From contig JAITLM010000212.1 in assembly GCA_031277885.1 (NCBI GenBank), forward strand, positions 1 to 34,754: DNA of 34,754 nucleotides. The letters run 5' to 3'. The translations under genes and the position numbers were made by a program. Position 1 is the first letter of the stretch. Every line of letters begins with the position of its first letter. Shown piece after piece: positions 26,484-33,910 of the stretch. The notes under the pieces were generated by a model that saw nothing but the letters and a program-made list of their open reading frames with translations, was not told where the DNA came from and searched no databases. This DNA comes from Microbacterium sp. GTDB taxonomy: Bacteria > Actinomycetota > Actinomycetes > Actinomycetales > Microbacteriaceae.

Positions 26484-27382
26484 TTCTGCTTTCCGATCAC
26501 GAGGCGCTGGATGAGCGCGACGACGAGGGTCATCACGAACAGGGCGACGCCGACGGCGGCCGCGTAGCCGTAGTCGAAGTACTTGAAGCCCTGGTCGTAC
26601 AGCAGATACACGAGCGAGTAGCTGGCGTTGGCCGGACCGCCCTGCGTCATCACGTAGATCACGTCGAAGACCTGGAAGGCGGCGGTGGTCTCGATGACCG
26701 CGAGGAAGAAGACGGTGGGGCGCAGGTACGGGAGGATGATCCAGCGGAAGCGCTGCCAGGCGTTCGCGCCGTCCATCAGCGCGGCCTCCTCCAGCTCGCG
26801 GGGGATGTCCTGCATCGCCGCGATCATGATCATCATCCCGTAGCCGAACCGGGACCAGACCCCGACGACGATGATCGCGGGGATCACCAGGATCGTGCTG
26901 CCCAGCCACGAGCCGCCGAGGCCCAGCGGCGCCATGAGCTTCGACCACGGGCCGTCGCCGGAGAAGATCCACACGAAGGTCGATCCGGCGAGGACCAGCG
27001 AGGTGATCACGGGCAGGAAGAAGATCGAGCGGAAGAACCGCGAGCCGCGGAACGCCCGGCGCACGCCGAGCGCCATGACCGTGGACAGGACGAGCGAGAT
27101 CGGCACGGCGAAGACGGTGTAGATCACGGTCGTCCCGAGCGCCCGCCAGAACAGCGGATCCGCCACGAGGCGCTGGAAGTTGTCGAGTCCGCGCCACGCC
27201 ACGTCGCCGGAGATGTCGTACTGGAAGAAGCTCAGCGCGACGCCGACGAGGCTGGGCCCGAACCGGAAGGCGAGGAAGAGCAGGAACGCGGGCAGCACGA
27301 ACAGGAGCGCCACCCTGGCCTCTCTCCGGGCCAGAACGCGGCCCACGCGGCCGGGGGACCGGCGGGTCTGAGTCGTCGTCAT
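26480..27382 (-). CDS. Carbohydrate ABC importer permease, MalF-like (CUT1)
   Basis: A 300-residue membrane protein with the MalF-type pattern: LFVLPAFLLFLAFRFGPSLVGVALSFF, the WRGLDNFQRLVADPLFWRAL periplasmic segment, the EAA loop EEAALMDGANAWQRFRWIILPYLRPT, and MTQGGPANAS near the end. It forms a heterodimeric channel with the MalG-like protein. A strong hairpin in the 60-base gap from the binding-protein gene may lower its expression relative to that protein. Confidence 0.92.
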   Translation of the reverse strand: MTTTQTRRSPGRVGRVLARREARVALLFVLPAFLLFLAFRFGPSLVGVALSFFQYDISGDVAWRGLDNFQRLVADPLFWRALGTTVIYTVFAVPISLVLSTVMALGVRRAFRGSRFFRSIFFLPVITSLVLAGSTFVWIFSGDGPWSKLMAPLGLGGSWLGSTILVIPAIIVVGVWSRFGYGMMIMIAAMQDIPRELEEAALMDGANAWQRFRWIILPYLRPTVFFLAVIETTAAFQVFDVIYVMTQGGPANASYSLVYLLYDQGFKYFDYGYAAAVGVALFVMTLVVALIQRLVIGKQK

Positions 27383-27405
27383 CGCATCGCACCTCAGGGT
27401 GGGGT

Positions 27406-27436
27406 GGGGGTGCGCGGTCGAGGTCCGCGCACCCCC
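27406..27436 (-). terminator. Intercistronic hairpin between binding protein and MalF genes
   Basis: GGGGGTGCGCGG (27406-27417) and CCGCGCACCCCC (27425-27436) form a perfect 12-base-pair stem with a 7-base loop. It lies in the gap after the binding-protein stop. No U-run follows in the direction of transcription, so it is more likely a partial terminator or an mRNA 3'-end stabiliser than a full terminator. Confidence 0.65.
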
Positions 27437-27442
27437 GGGGGC

Positions 27443-28693
27443 TTACTTCTTCAGGAGGGGTGCCGCCGCGTCCGCGGCCGACTTGAGCGCGTCTGCCGGG
27501 GCCTTCTGCCCCAGCAGCGCGGCCTGGATCTCCGGCGCGAGCACGCCCATCAGCGCACGCGAGCTGGTGGCGAGCTGGCCGACGGTCGTGTCGGGCACGT
27601 ACTTCTCGACCTCGCCGAGCAGCGGGTCGTCGGCGTACAGCGATCCGGTGCCGCTGAGGGCGGAGAAGTAGCCCGCCTCCTTCAGGTAGGGCTTCACGAC
27701 GTCGGCGCTGGTGGCGTACTCGGCGAACTCCGCCGCGGCCTGCGGGGCCTTCGACCCCTTGAGCACGGACAGGGATCCGACGGTGCCGTAGGCGACGGAC
27801 TTCTTCTCCGTGAGCGGCGGAAGCACCTTCACGTTGTCCTTGCCCCAGAACGGCTCGACCTCGGTCACCGCGTTGTTCCAGGTGCAGCCGACCTTGCCCT
27901 GGGCGATCGCGGTCTGCTCGAGCGGCACGTTGGTCGTCAGCGCCTCCGGGTCGAGCGCCTTCTCCTTCGCGAGGTCGCTGAGGAAGGTGAGCGCCTTGGT
28001 CCCGGCGGCGCTGTCGAAGCCGACGCCGCCGGACTTGTCGTAGACCGCGCCGCCCGCCTGCCACAGCAGCGGGTAGAAGGTGAGGTTCAGGGTGTTCTCG
28101 GCCGACGCGGGGTAGTTCAGGACGTACATGCCCTTGGCGGCGAACGCCGGGGCGAGCTTCTTGACGTCGTCCCACGTCTTCGGGTAGTCCGTGACGCCGG
28201 CCGCCTTGAACGCAGCGGCGTTGCAGATCAGCGGCTGGGCGCTGGTGAGGATCGGGGCGCCGAGCAGGTGGCCATCGAGGGTGACGGAGCTCTTGACGTT
28301 CGGGAGGATCTGCTTCTGCCGGTCCTTGCTGAGCAGGTCGTCCAGCGGCTGGATCGACTTCTGGTAGGCCGCGAGCTGGTCGGGGATGAGGTAGACGACG
28401 TCCGGCCCCTTCCCCGCGGCGATCGCCGTCTGCAGCGACTGATCGCGGTTCGCCCACGGGAAGATCTCGTACGAGACCTTGATGTTCTTGTGGTCCTTCT
28501 CGAACGCGGCGACCGTCGAGTCCCAGAACTGCTTGTGCTTGGTCTCGTCGGCGATGACCGGGTAGAGCCAGACCGTGACCTTCTGCTCACCGCCCGCGGA
28601 GGCGGCGGCGCCTCCCGACCCGGCGGAACAGCCTGCCAGGGCGGCGATCGCGGCGATCCCCGCCGCGATCGAGGCGAACTTGCTGACGCGCAT
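27443..28693 (-). CDS. Sugar-binding lipoprotein, extracellular solute-binding family 1
   Basis: The 416-residue binding protein starts with a lipoprotein signal ending in lipobox LAGC (Cys22). The mature part begins VTVWLYPVIADETKHKQFWDS, then shows the family 1 features GPDVVYLIPDQLAAY and DGHLLGAP, plus YPKTWDDVKKLAPAF. It captures a sugar for the two CUT1 permeases downstream. AAAGGAG lies just before the ATG. A promoter with TTGACT and CATAAT and a 24-base palindrome between them lies upstream, divergent from a ROK repressor gene, which suggests substrate-induced expression. Confidence 0.92.
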   Translation of the reverse strand: MRVSKFASIAAGIAAIAALAGCSAGSGGAAASAGGEQKVTVWLYPVIADETKHKQFWDSTVAAFEKDHKNIKVSYEIFPWANRDQSLQTAIAAGKGPDVVYLIPDQLAAYQKSIQPLDDLLSKDRQKQILPNVKSSVTLDGHLLGAPILTSAQPLICNAAAFKAAGVTDYPKTWDDVKKLAPAFAAKGMYVLNYPASAENTLNLTFYPLLWQAGGAVYDKSGGVGFDSAAGTKALTFLSDLAKEKALDPEALTTNVPLEQTAIAQGKVGCTWNNAVTEVEPFWGKDNVKVLPPLTEKKSVAYGTVGSLSVLKGSKAPQAAAEFAEYATSADVVKPYLKEAGYFSALSGTGSLYADDPLLGEVEKYVPDTTVGQLATSSRALMGVLAPEIQAALLGQKAPADALKSAADAAAPLLKK

Positions 28694-28731
28694 GGTGCTC
28701 CTTTGCTAAAACCGTGCAGGGTAGTGGCCCT

Positions 28732-28762
28732 ATTATGACATCACGATGTGATAATTAGTCAA
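28732..28762 (-). promoter_or_regulatory. Leftward promoter with embedded 24-bp operator
   Basis: On the minus strand a TTGACT -35 (28757-28762) and a CATAAT -10 (28732-28737) are 19 bases apart. The palindrome ATTATGACATC-AC-GATGTGATAAT (28732-28755, 10 of 11 base pairs matching) covers the spacer and the -10. A bound repressor would block the importer operon. The adjacent ROK protein is the obvious candidate. Confidence 0.65.
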
Positions 28763-28797
28763 GCGGCACTTCACGAAGAATCACGAGAACCAAGATC

Positions 28798-28812
28798 ATG
28801 GTCTGCGACCAT
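28798..28812. promoter_or_regulatory. Second palindrome in the divergent control region
   Basis: ATGGTC-TGC-GACCAT is a perfect inverted repeat with 6-base arms in the middle of the 200-base gap. It is unlike the 24-bp operator in sequence. TCACGA also recurs at 28741, 28771 and 28781 and, inverted, within 28832-28838. This suggests input from more than one regulator, for example catabolite control. Confidence 0.4.
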
Positions 28813-28826
28813 CTCGACGGAACTTC

Positions 28827-28855
28827 TGAATTTCGTGAGGACGTTGTGCTATTTT
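28827..28855 (+). promoter_or_regulatory. Candidate rightward promoter for the ROK gene
   Basis: TGAATT (28827-28832) and TATTTT (28850-28855) are 17 bases apart, in an AT-richer patch 38 bases before the GTG start of the ROK gene. The match to consensus is moderate. Confidence 0.4.
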
Positions 28856-28893
28856 GATCGCTACCACCGGCGCCGAGGACGAGAGGAAGCAGA

Positions 28894-30075
28894 GTGACCA
28901 CTCCTGCACCGTCGTCGATCATCGCCCGCTCCGCACTCCAGCTGAGGGACAGCGGCCCCGCGACGGTCAACGACCTCACGCTCACCCTCGGCCTGTCCCG
29001 CACCTCCGTGGAGAACGCCGTGACGGCTCTCGGCGATGCCGGCCTGATCGTCGAGGCGCCGGCCGCCGCAGGGCGCGGCGCGGGTCGCCCCGCCCGCCGT
29101 TACGCGTTCGACGCGAACGCCGGGGCGGTCGTCGGCGTCGACATCGGCGTCGCGAGCGTGCGCGTCATCATCGCCGACCTCGCGGGGGCGGTGACCCTGC
29201 AGCGCACGTTCCCCGGCATCCGAGACGAACAGGACGGGGCCTCCAAGCTCGCGGCGGTCATCGCCGACATGAACACGACGCTCGCGGATGCGCGGATCCC
29301 GATCGCCCGCGTGCGCGCGATCGGGATCGCCCTGCCCGGAATCGTCGACGATCAGGGGCGGGTCACCGCCTCGGTCGTCATCCCGGAGTGGTCGGGCATC
29401 GACATCGGATCCCACATCCGCCAGGTGTTCGACTGCCCCGTCGCCGTGGACAACGGCGTGCGCCTCGCCGCCGTCGCCGAGCATCATCTGGGCGTCGCGC
29501 AGCTCGTCGACGACGTGCTGTACCTGTCGGTGGGCAACCGCATCGCCATGGGCCTGCTCCTGGGCGGACGACCGCGCCGCGGCATCCACAACGCGGCCGG
29601 CGACATCGGCAGGCACGCGTTCCGCGGGCTCGGATCCGAGACCGGGCAGATCACCTGGCGGACCGGGCAGACCGCCGCAGAGGTCTTCGGGCGCGCCAGA
29701 GACGGCGACGACGAGGCGCAGCAGGAGATCGACCGCTTCGTGACCGAGCTCGCGCACGGCATCGCGACCCTCGTGATGACGGTCGACCCGGCGATGATCG
29801 TGATCGGCGGCGGGCTCTCCGCCGCACACGGCCAGCTCCTGGATCCGCTGCGGGAGAAGCTCGCGCAGCACATCGCGCTGCCGTTCACGGTCCCGATCGC
29901 GGAGGCGAGGATGGGCGCGGAGGCCGCGGCGCACGGCGCCCTGGTGCACGCCTTCCGCCGGCACGCGACCGCGGTCTACGGCATCGAGGGCCTCGCTGTG
30001 CCGTCGATCACCCCGCTCCCCCATGACGGATCCGCCGCTCCGGCCGATCCCCGACTCCCCGAGGAGGAACAGTGA
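28894..30075 (+). CDS. ROK family transcriptional repressor
   Basis: A 393-residue protein with an N-terminal winged helix (about 8-60: IIARSALQLRDSGPATVNDLTLTLGLSRTSVENAVTAL). A ROK sugar-kinase-like domain follows from GVDIGVASVRV (about 81) to IVIGGGLS. The CxCGxxGC zinc motif is missing (GDIGRHAFRGLGSETGQ). The kinase ND motif reads DNG at 186-188, so the catalytic Asp is lost and sugar phosphorylation is unlikely. The start is GTG behind GAGAGGAAG. It heads a three-gene operon with two Gfo/Idh/MocA genes, opposite the CUT1 importer operon, and probably represses both by sensing a sugar. Confidence 0.88.
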   Translation: MTTPAPSSIIARSALQLRDSGPATVNDLTLTLGLSRTSVENAVTALGDAGLIVEAPAAAGRGAGRPARRYAFDANAGAVVGVDIGVASVRVIIADLAGAVTLQRTFPGIRDEQDGASKLAAVIADMNTTLADARIPIARVRAIGIALPGIVDDQGRVTASVVIPEWSGIDIGSHIRQVFDCPVAVDNGVRLAAVAEHHLGVAQLVDDVLYLSVGNRIAMGLLLGGRPRRGIHNAAGDIGRHAFRGLGSETGQITWRTGQTAAEVFGRARDGDDEAQQEIDRFVTELAHGIATLVMTVDPAMIVIGGGLSAAHGQLLDPLREKLAQHIALPFTVPIAEARMGAEAAAHGALVHAFRRHATAVYGIEGLAVPSITPLPHDGSAAPADPRLPEEEQ

Positions 30076-31067
30076 GCACGCTCCGTGTCGGACTGATCGG
30101 TGCCGGCGGCATCTCCCGCGTGCATGCGGACGCCTGGCGCGCCCTCGGCGCCGAGGGCAGCGTGACCTCCCTGGTGGGCGCGGCCGCGATCGCCCAGGAG
30201 TACGGCTTCCGCGAGATCGCGGACGTCGACGAGCTCATCGACGCGGTCGACATCGTCGACATCGTCACGCCGAGCAGCACGCATGCGGACCTCGCCCTGC
30301 GGGCGATCGCCCGCGGACGCACGGTGATCTGCGAGAAGCCGCTCGCCGCGACCGCCGCGGAGGCCCGCGTGGTCGTCGCCGCGGCCGAGGCCGCAGGCGT
30401 GCGACTGTTCCCCGCGCACGTCGTCCGCTACTTCGGCGAGTACGCGCGGATCAAGCAGGCCATCGACAGCGGCCGTCTCGGCACGATCGCCGTGCAGCGC
30501 TTCAGCCGCGCCGGGTCCGCCCCGCAGACGCCCTGGTTCTTCCGCGAGAGCACCGGGGGCGGCCTCATCCGGGATCTGATGATCCACGACATCGATCAGG
30601 CCATCTGGTTCGCCGGTCCTGTCGCGTCCGTGTTCGCGGTGCAGAACCCGCCGACGGTCGACGATGTGGTCCCCTCACCGGTCACCTCGCATGTCGTCCT
30701 GACCCACCGCAACGGCGTGATCAGCCAGTTGCACGCGAGCTGGGTCGCACCGGGCATGCCGTTCCGGACGAGCGTCGAGGTCTCCGGATCCGAGGGGCGG
30801 ATGCGGCACGACAGCGCGGAGGACCGCACGACCAGGACCGACGCGGTCCTCGCCGATGCGGCGACCGACTACCTGCCGCCGATGTCGCCGCAGGAGAGCC
30901 CCTACTTCGCCGAGATCGCGGACTTCCTGGACGCGCTCGCGACGGGAGGGCCGAGCAGGATCCCGCCGGCCGACGGCGTCGAGGCCGTGGCCGTCGCCGA
31001 GGCCGCCTATGCATCCATCGCGACCGGCTCCCCCGTCGCGCTCACCGACCAGGAGGTCACCCGATGA
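30072..31067 (+). CDS. Gfo/Idh/MocA family oxidoreductase, canonical motifs
   Basis: The 331-residue NAD(P)-dependent oxidoreductase has the standard dinucleotide loop LIGAGGIS near the N-terminus. CEKPLA carries the catalytic Lys, and GGGLIRDLMIHDIDQAIW supplies the His and Asp. The start is GTG, overlapping the ROK stop as GTGA, with GAGGAGG upstream. Such enzymes act on hydroxyls of sugars, inositols or sugar acids. Together with the next gene and the one at 21.5 kb it makes three family members in one locus, suggesting multi-step oxidation, reduction or epimerisation of the imported sugar. Confidence 0.87.
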   Translation: MSTLRVGLIGAGGISRVHADAWRALGAEGSVTSLVGAAAIAQEYGFREIADVDELIDAVDIVDIVTPSSTHADLALRAIARGRTVICEKPLAATAAEARVVVAAAEAAGVRLFPAHVVRYFGEYARIKQAIDSGRLGTIAVQRFSRAGSAPQTPWFFRESTGGGLIRDLMIHDIDQAIWFAGPVASVFAVQNPPTVDDVVPSPVTSHVVLTHRNGVISQLHASWVAPGMPFRTSVEVSGSEGRMRHDSAEDRTTRTDAVLADAATDYLPPMSPQESPYFAEIADFLDALATGGPSRIPPADGVEAVAVAEAAYASIATGSPVALTDQEVTR

Positions 31068-32089
31068 CCGGCGCCGCCCCGCTCCGCATCGCCGTCCTGT
31101 CGTTCGCGCACACCCACGCGCTGAGCTATGTGCACGCGCTGCGCGCCATGCCGGGCGTGGAGGTCATCGCGACCGACCCCGACGGCGCCTCCGCACCGGA
31201 CGACGCGCCCCGGGGCGCCGCCCTCGCCGCCGAGCTCGGCGTCGCGTACGTGGACGACTACGAGGAGGCGTTCGCCTGGAAGCCGGATGCGGTCGTGATC
31301 GCCTCCGAGAACTCCCGCCATCGTGCGCTGGTCGAGCGGGCCGCGGCCGCCGGCGCGCACGTGCTGTGCGAGAAGCCCCTCGCCACGTCCGTCGAGGATG
31401 CGACCGCCATGCGCGCGGCCTGCGAGGCCGCCGGCGTCACCCTGATGGTCGCCTACCCCGTGCGCTTCGCCCCGTCCTACCGGGACGCCCTGGCGCAGCT
31501 GCGCAGCGGCCGCCTCGGCGCCGTGCTCGGCGTCGTCGGCGCCAACAACGGCAAGCTCCCGCAGGACCGCGCGTGGTTCACGGATCCGGTCCTCGCCGGT
31601 GGCGGCGCGCTCGTCGACCACGTCGTGCACTGCGCCGACCTGCTGGACGAGCTCCTCGGCGAGCGTCCGCGCACGGTGCGCGCGGTCGCCAACCAGGCGC
31701 TCTACGGCGATCGGGGCCTCGCGGTGGAGACCGGCGGCATGGTGACCCTGCAGTACCCGAGCGGCGTGATCGCGAGCATCGACTGCTCGTGGAGCTGGCC
31801 CGTCTCGTCCCCGACCTGGGGCGGGCTCACGCTGCAGATCGTCGCCGAGCGCGGGACGATCACCGTGAGCCCGTTCGCGCAGGGGGTCGCCGGCCACGAC
31901 GCGCTGGGCGAGACCTGGGATGCGGTGGGCGCCGACCTCGACGCGCTGCTGCTGACCGAGTTCGTCGCGGCGATCCGGGAGGGGCGCCGCCCGCAGCCCG
32001 ACGGCGACGTCGGCGTGCGCACGGTCGAGATCGTCACGGCCGCTCAGGCGTCCGCGGCACGCGGCGGCGAGGTCGTCGCACTGGCCTGA
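31064..32089 (+). CDS. Gfo/Idh/MocA family oxidoreductase with AHTH loop
   Basis: A 341-residue family member in which the glycine-rich loop is replaced by VLSFAHTHALSY (Ala15-His18), closely resembling the AHSH motif of the protein encoded at 21.5 kb. Catalytic elements are otherwise present: CEKPLA at 102-107 and LVDHVVHCADLL with Asp185, His189 and Asp192. ATGA overlap with the preceding gene and AGGAGG 7 bases upstream indicate coupled translation. It is the last gene of the ROK operon, ending 6 bases from the convergent lipase-maturation-factor gene. Substrate unknown. Confidence 0.85.
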   Translation: MTGAAPLRIAVLSFAHTHALSYVHALRAMPGVEVIATDPDGASAPDDAPRGAALAAELGVAYVDDYEEAFAWKPDAVVIASENSRHRALVERAAAAGAHVLCEKPLATSVEDATAMRAACEAAGVTLMVAYPVRFAPSYRDALAQLRSGRLGAVLGVVGANNGKLPQDRAWFTDPVLAGGGALVDHVVHCADLLDELLGERPRTVRAVANQALYGDRGLAVETGGMVTLQYPSGVIASIDCSWSWPVSSPTWGGLTLQIVAERGTITVSPFAQGVAGHDALGETWDAVGADLDALLLTEFVAAIREGRRPQPDGDVGVRTVEIVTAAQASAARGGEVVALA

Positions 32090-32095
32090 GCCCGA

Positions 32096-33631
32096 TCACC
32101 TGCCGGCGTCCGGCGCGCGCAGGCCATCGCCCAGCGACAGCGGACGCACCACCACTCTGCGACCGTCGCGGATCCACACGCGTCCGCTCTCCCGATGCTG
32201 GGCGCGCGTCGTGAACCGGTAGCGGTAGGCGACGGCCCGCACCTGGCGCGGCCGCTCCCCCGCGAAGGGGTCGTGGCGCAGCAGCCGCAGCGTGGGCGCG
32301 TCCGCCTCGAGCAGGCGTACGAGGAGCATCGCGAACCAGTCCTCGTGGATCCGGCCCAGCGGCAGGAACCACATCAGCCAGTCCAGACGCAGGTGGTACG
32401 GCGCGAAGAGGCCGGGAACACGGCGCAGCTCGCCGGGCTTGCCTCGGAAGCCGTACTCGCGCCACTCGCCCGCGAGCGGGTCCGGGTCCGCGTCCTGCTG
32501 CATCGATCCCTCCACGACGATCTCGATCCGCTCCTTCGTGACGGTTCCGAAGGCGCCGTACGCGTTCGCGAGCTGCCAGCGGTTGAACGACGCGTTCATC
32601 GCCTGGTTGCGCGAGAACAGGTTCCGCACCGCCGGCACCGAGAGCCACAGGGAGAGCACGGCCACGGCCGAGGTCACGACGAACCAGGGCAGGGGCAGGC
32701 CGTCGATCGTCCAGGGCAGGACTGTCGCAGGGGGATGCGGTGAGCCCGTCGGGATTCCGACCGCGGAGAAGGCGATCACGATGGTCGCCCAGTTCAGCCA
32801 GGCGAAGTTGCCGGTGAGGACGAGCCAGAGCTGGGTGGCGATGACCACGGCCGCGCCCGCGGCCCCCACGATCGCTGGCCAGGTCGCCGAGCCGGGCGAG
32901 GCGCCGGGGATCCACAGACCCAGGATCGGCGCGAGCAGGAGCCAGGGCGCTCCGAGCTGCGCGACCTGGTTGCCGACCACCTCGAGGCGGTGGAACCACC
33001 GCGGCAGCAGGTGCGCCTGCCGGCTGAGCGGTCCCGGCATGGGCTGCGTCTCGTGGTGGTACATGAGCGCGGTGAGGTCGCGCCACTCGCGACCGCCGCG
33101 GATCTTGATCATCCCCGCACCGAACTCGAGCCGGATCAGGAGCCACCAGAACAGCACGATGACCACGGTCGGCGGCGGCTGCGACGCGGATCCCAGGAAC
33201 GCGGCGAGGAACCCCGCCTCGAGCAGCAGCATCTCCCAGCCGAAGCCGTAGAAGGTCTGCCCGATCGAGGAGATCGACATGTAGCCGAGCCACAGCAGCA
33301 GGAAGCACGCCATCGGCACCCACGGCGGCGCGAGCTGCGGCAGGCCGGCCACGAGCGCGGCCGAGACGACGATCCCCGCGATGCACAGGGCCGCGAGCCG
33401 TCGATCCGTGTACCGGACGCGCAGGAACAGCGTCGGCCGCAGGAGCCGGCGGGCGCGCGGGGAGGATCCGGCCCAGGCGAGGAGCTCCGGCGCCGGCAGC
33501 AGGCCGTGCTCGCCGAGCAGCGCGCGGAACTGATTCAGCGTGCTGACGAAGGCGATCAGGTACAGCGCCGCGATGCCCCGCTGGAGCACCTCACGCGCGA
33601 AGCCGAAGTCGACCGCCGCGAAGCCGTCCAT
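32096..33631 (-). CDS. Lipase maturation factor (LMF1)-like membrane protein
   Basis: This 511-residue multi-pass protein resembles the lipase maturation factor family. It has an N-terminal helix with RGIAALYLIAFVSTLNQFRALLGEHGLLP, several hydrophobic helices and the conserved patch FGAGMIKIRGGREWRDLTALMYHHETQPMPGPLS. The C-terminal soluble part has WREYGFRGKPGELRRVPGLFAPYHLRLDWLMWF. In animals LMF1 helps dimeric lipases fold in the endoplasmic reticulum; the bacterial role is unknown. No ribosome-binding site precedes the ATG, but TAGCCT six bases upstream could be the -10 of a leaderless message. It appears to be transcribed alone. Confidence 0.82.
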   Translation of the reverse strand: MDGFAAVDFGFAREVLQRGIAALYLIAFVSTLNQFRALLGEHGLLPAPELLAWAGSSPRARRLLRPTLFLRVRYTDRRLAALCIAGIVVSAALVAGLPQLAPPWVPMACFLLLWLGYMSISSIGQTFYGFGWEMLLLEAGFLAAFLGSASQPPPTVVIVLFWWLLIRLEFGAGMIKIRGGREWRDLTALMYHHETQPMPGPLSRQAHLLPRWFHRLEVVGNQVAQLGAPWLLLAPILGLWIPGASPGSATWPAIVGAAGAAVVIATQLWLVLTGNFAWLNWATIVIAFSAVGIPTGSPHPPATVLPWTIDGLPLPWFVVTSAVAVLSLWLSVPAVRNLFSRNQAMNASFNRWQLANAYGAFGTVTKERIEIVVEGSMQQDADPDPLAGEWREYGFRGKPGELRRVPGLFAPYHLRLDWLMWFLPLGRIHEDWFAMLLVRLLEADAPTLRLLRHDPFAGERPRQVRAVAYRYRFTTRAQHRESGRVWIRDGRRVVVRPLSLGDGLRAPDAGR

Positions 33632-33701
33632 ACCGGAAGGCTACGCGCGGCTCCCGGATCCGACCAGCCGCTCTCCCCCTGTCCTTCGGCCCTCCGCCAC
33701 C

Positions 33702-33765
33702 CACTTTCGAGTCGTCCCCATGAGCGGACCCCAGGGGCTCCGCTGACGGGGACGACCCGAAAGTG
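33702..33765. repeat. Long inverted repeat, copy 1
   Basis: A 64-base near-perfect inverted repeat. The nested arms are CACTTTCG/CGAAAGTG, GTCGTCCCC/GGGGACGAC and AGCGGA/TCCGCT around a short CCCCAGGGG-like centre. The arms pair end to end with only small bulges. It resembles REP/BIME or MITE-like intergenic elements. Confidence 0.75.
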
Positions 33766-33798
33766 AGGAGCGCTGAGACCGGGATGGCGCAGCCCGAT

Positions 33799-33858
33799 CT
33801 CCGAGTCGTCCCCAGGAGCGGATCCCAGAGGCTCCGCTGATGGGGACGACCCGAAGGT
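33799..33858. repeat. Long inverted repeat, copy 2
   Basis: A second copy 94 bases downstream of the first, measured between GTCGTCCCC motifs (33711 and 33805). It keeps GTCGTCCCC/GGGGACGAC and AGCGGA/TCCGCT but has diverged in the outermost arm and in the loop. Changes are concentrated outside the paired inner arms. Confidence 0.7.
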
Positions 33859-33910
33859 GGACGACGGACTCGAACGCGGGACGCCGCGCATCGAGCCGGA
33901 CCGGCCCGGG

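Larger units (their letters stand above)
33632..33910. other. Intergenic region with two hairpin repeats
   Basis: This 279-base gap lies between the lipase-maturation-factor gene start and the DUF305 gene stop, both leftward. I see no plausible gene in it. Its main content is the two related inverted repeats listed separately, which may also terminate DUF305 transcription. Confidence 0.6.

Noticed and set aside
27406..27436. Full rho-independent terminator
   Set aside because: No U-run follows the stem and the two permease genes downstream have no obvious promoter of their own, so complete termination would silence them.
24471..28738. Two very long plus-strand open frames opposite the epimerase, permease and binding-protein genes
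   Set aside because: Compositionally biased (Glu/Arg/His/Asp repeats) and fully antisense to genes with clear motifs.
33632..33910. Small open frames reading through the hairpin repeats
   Set aside because: Their translations come from the palindromic repeats, lack ribosome-binding sites and have no recognisable domain.
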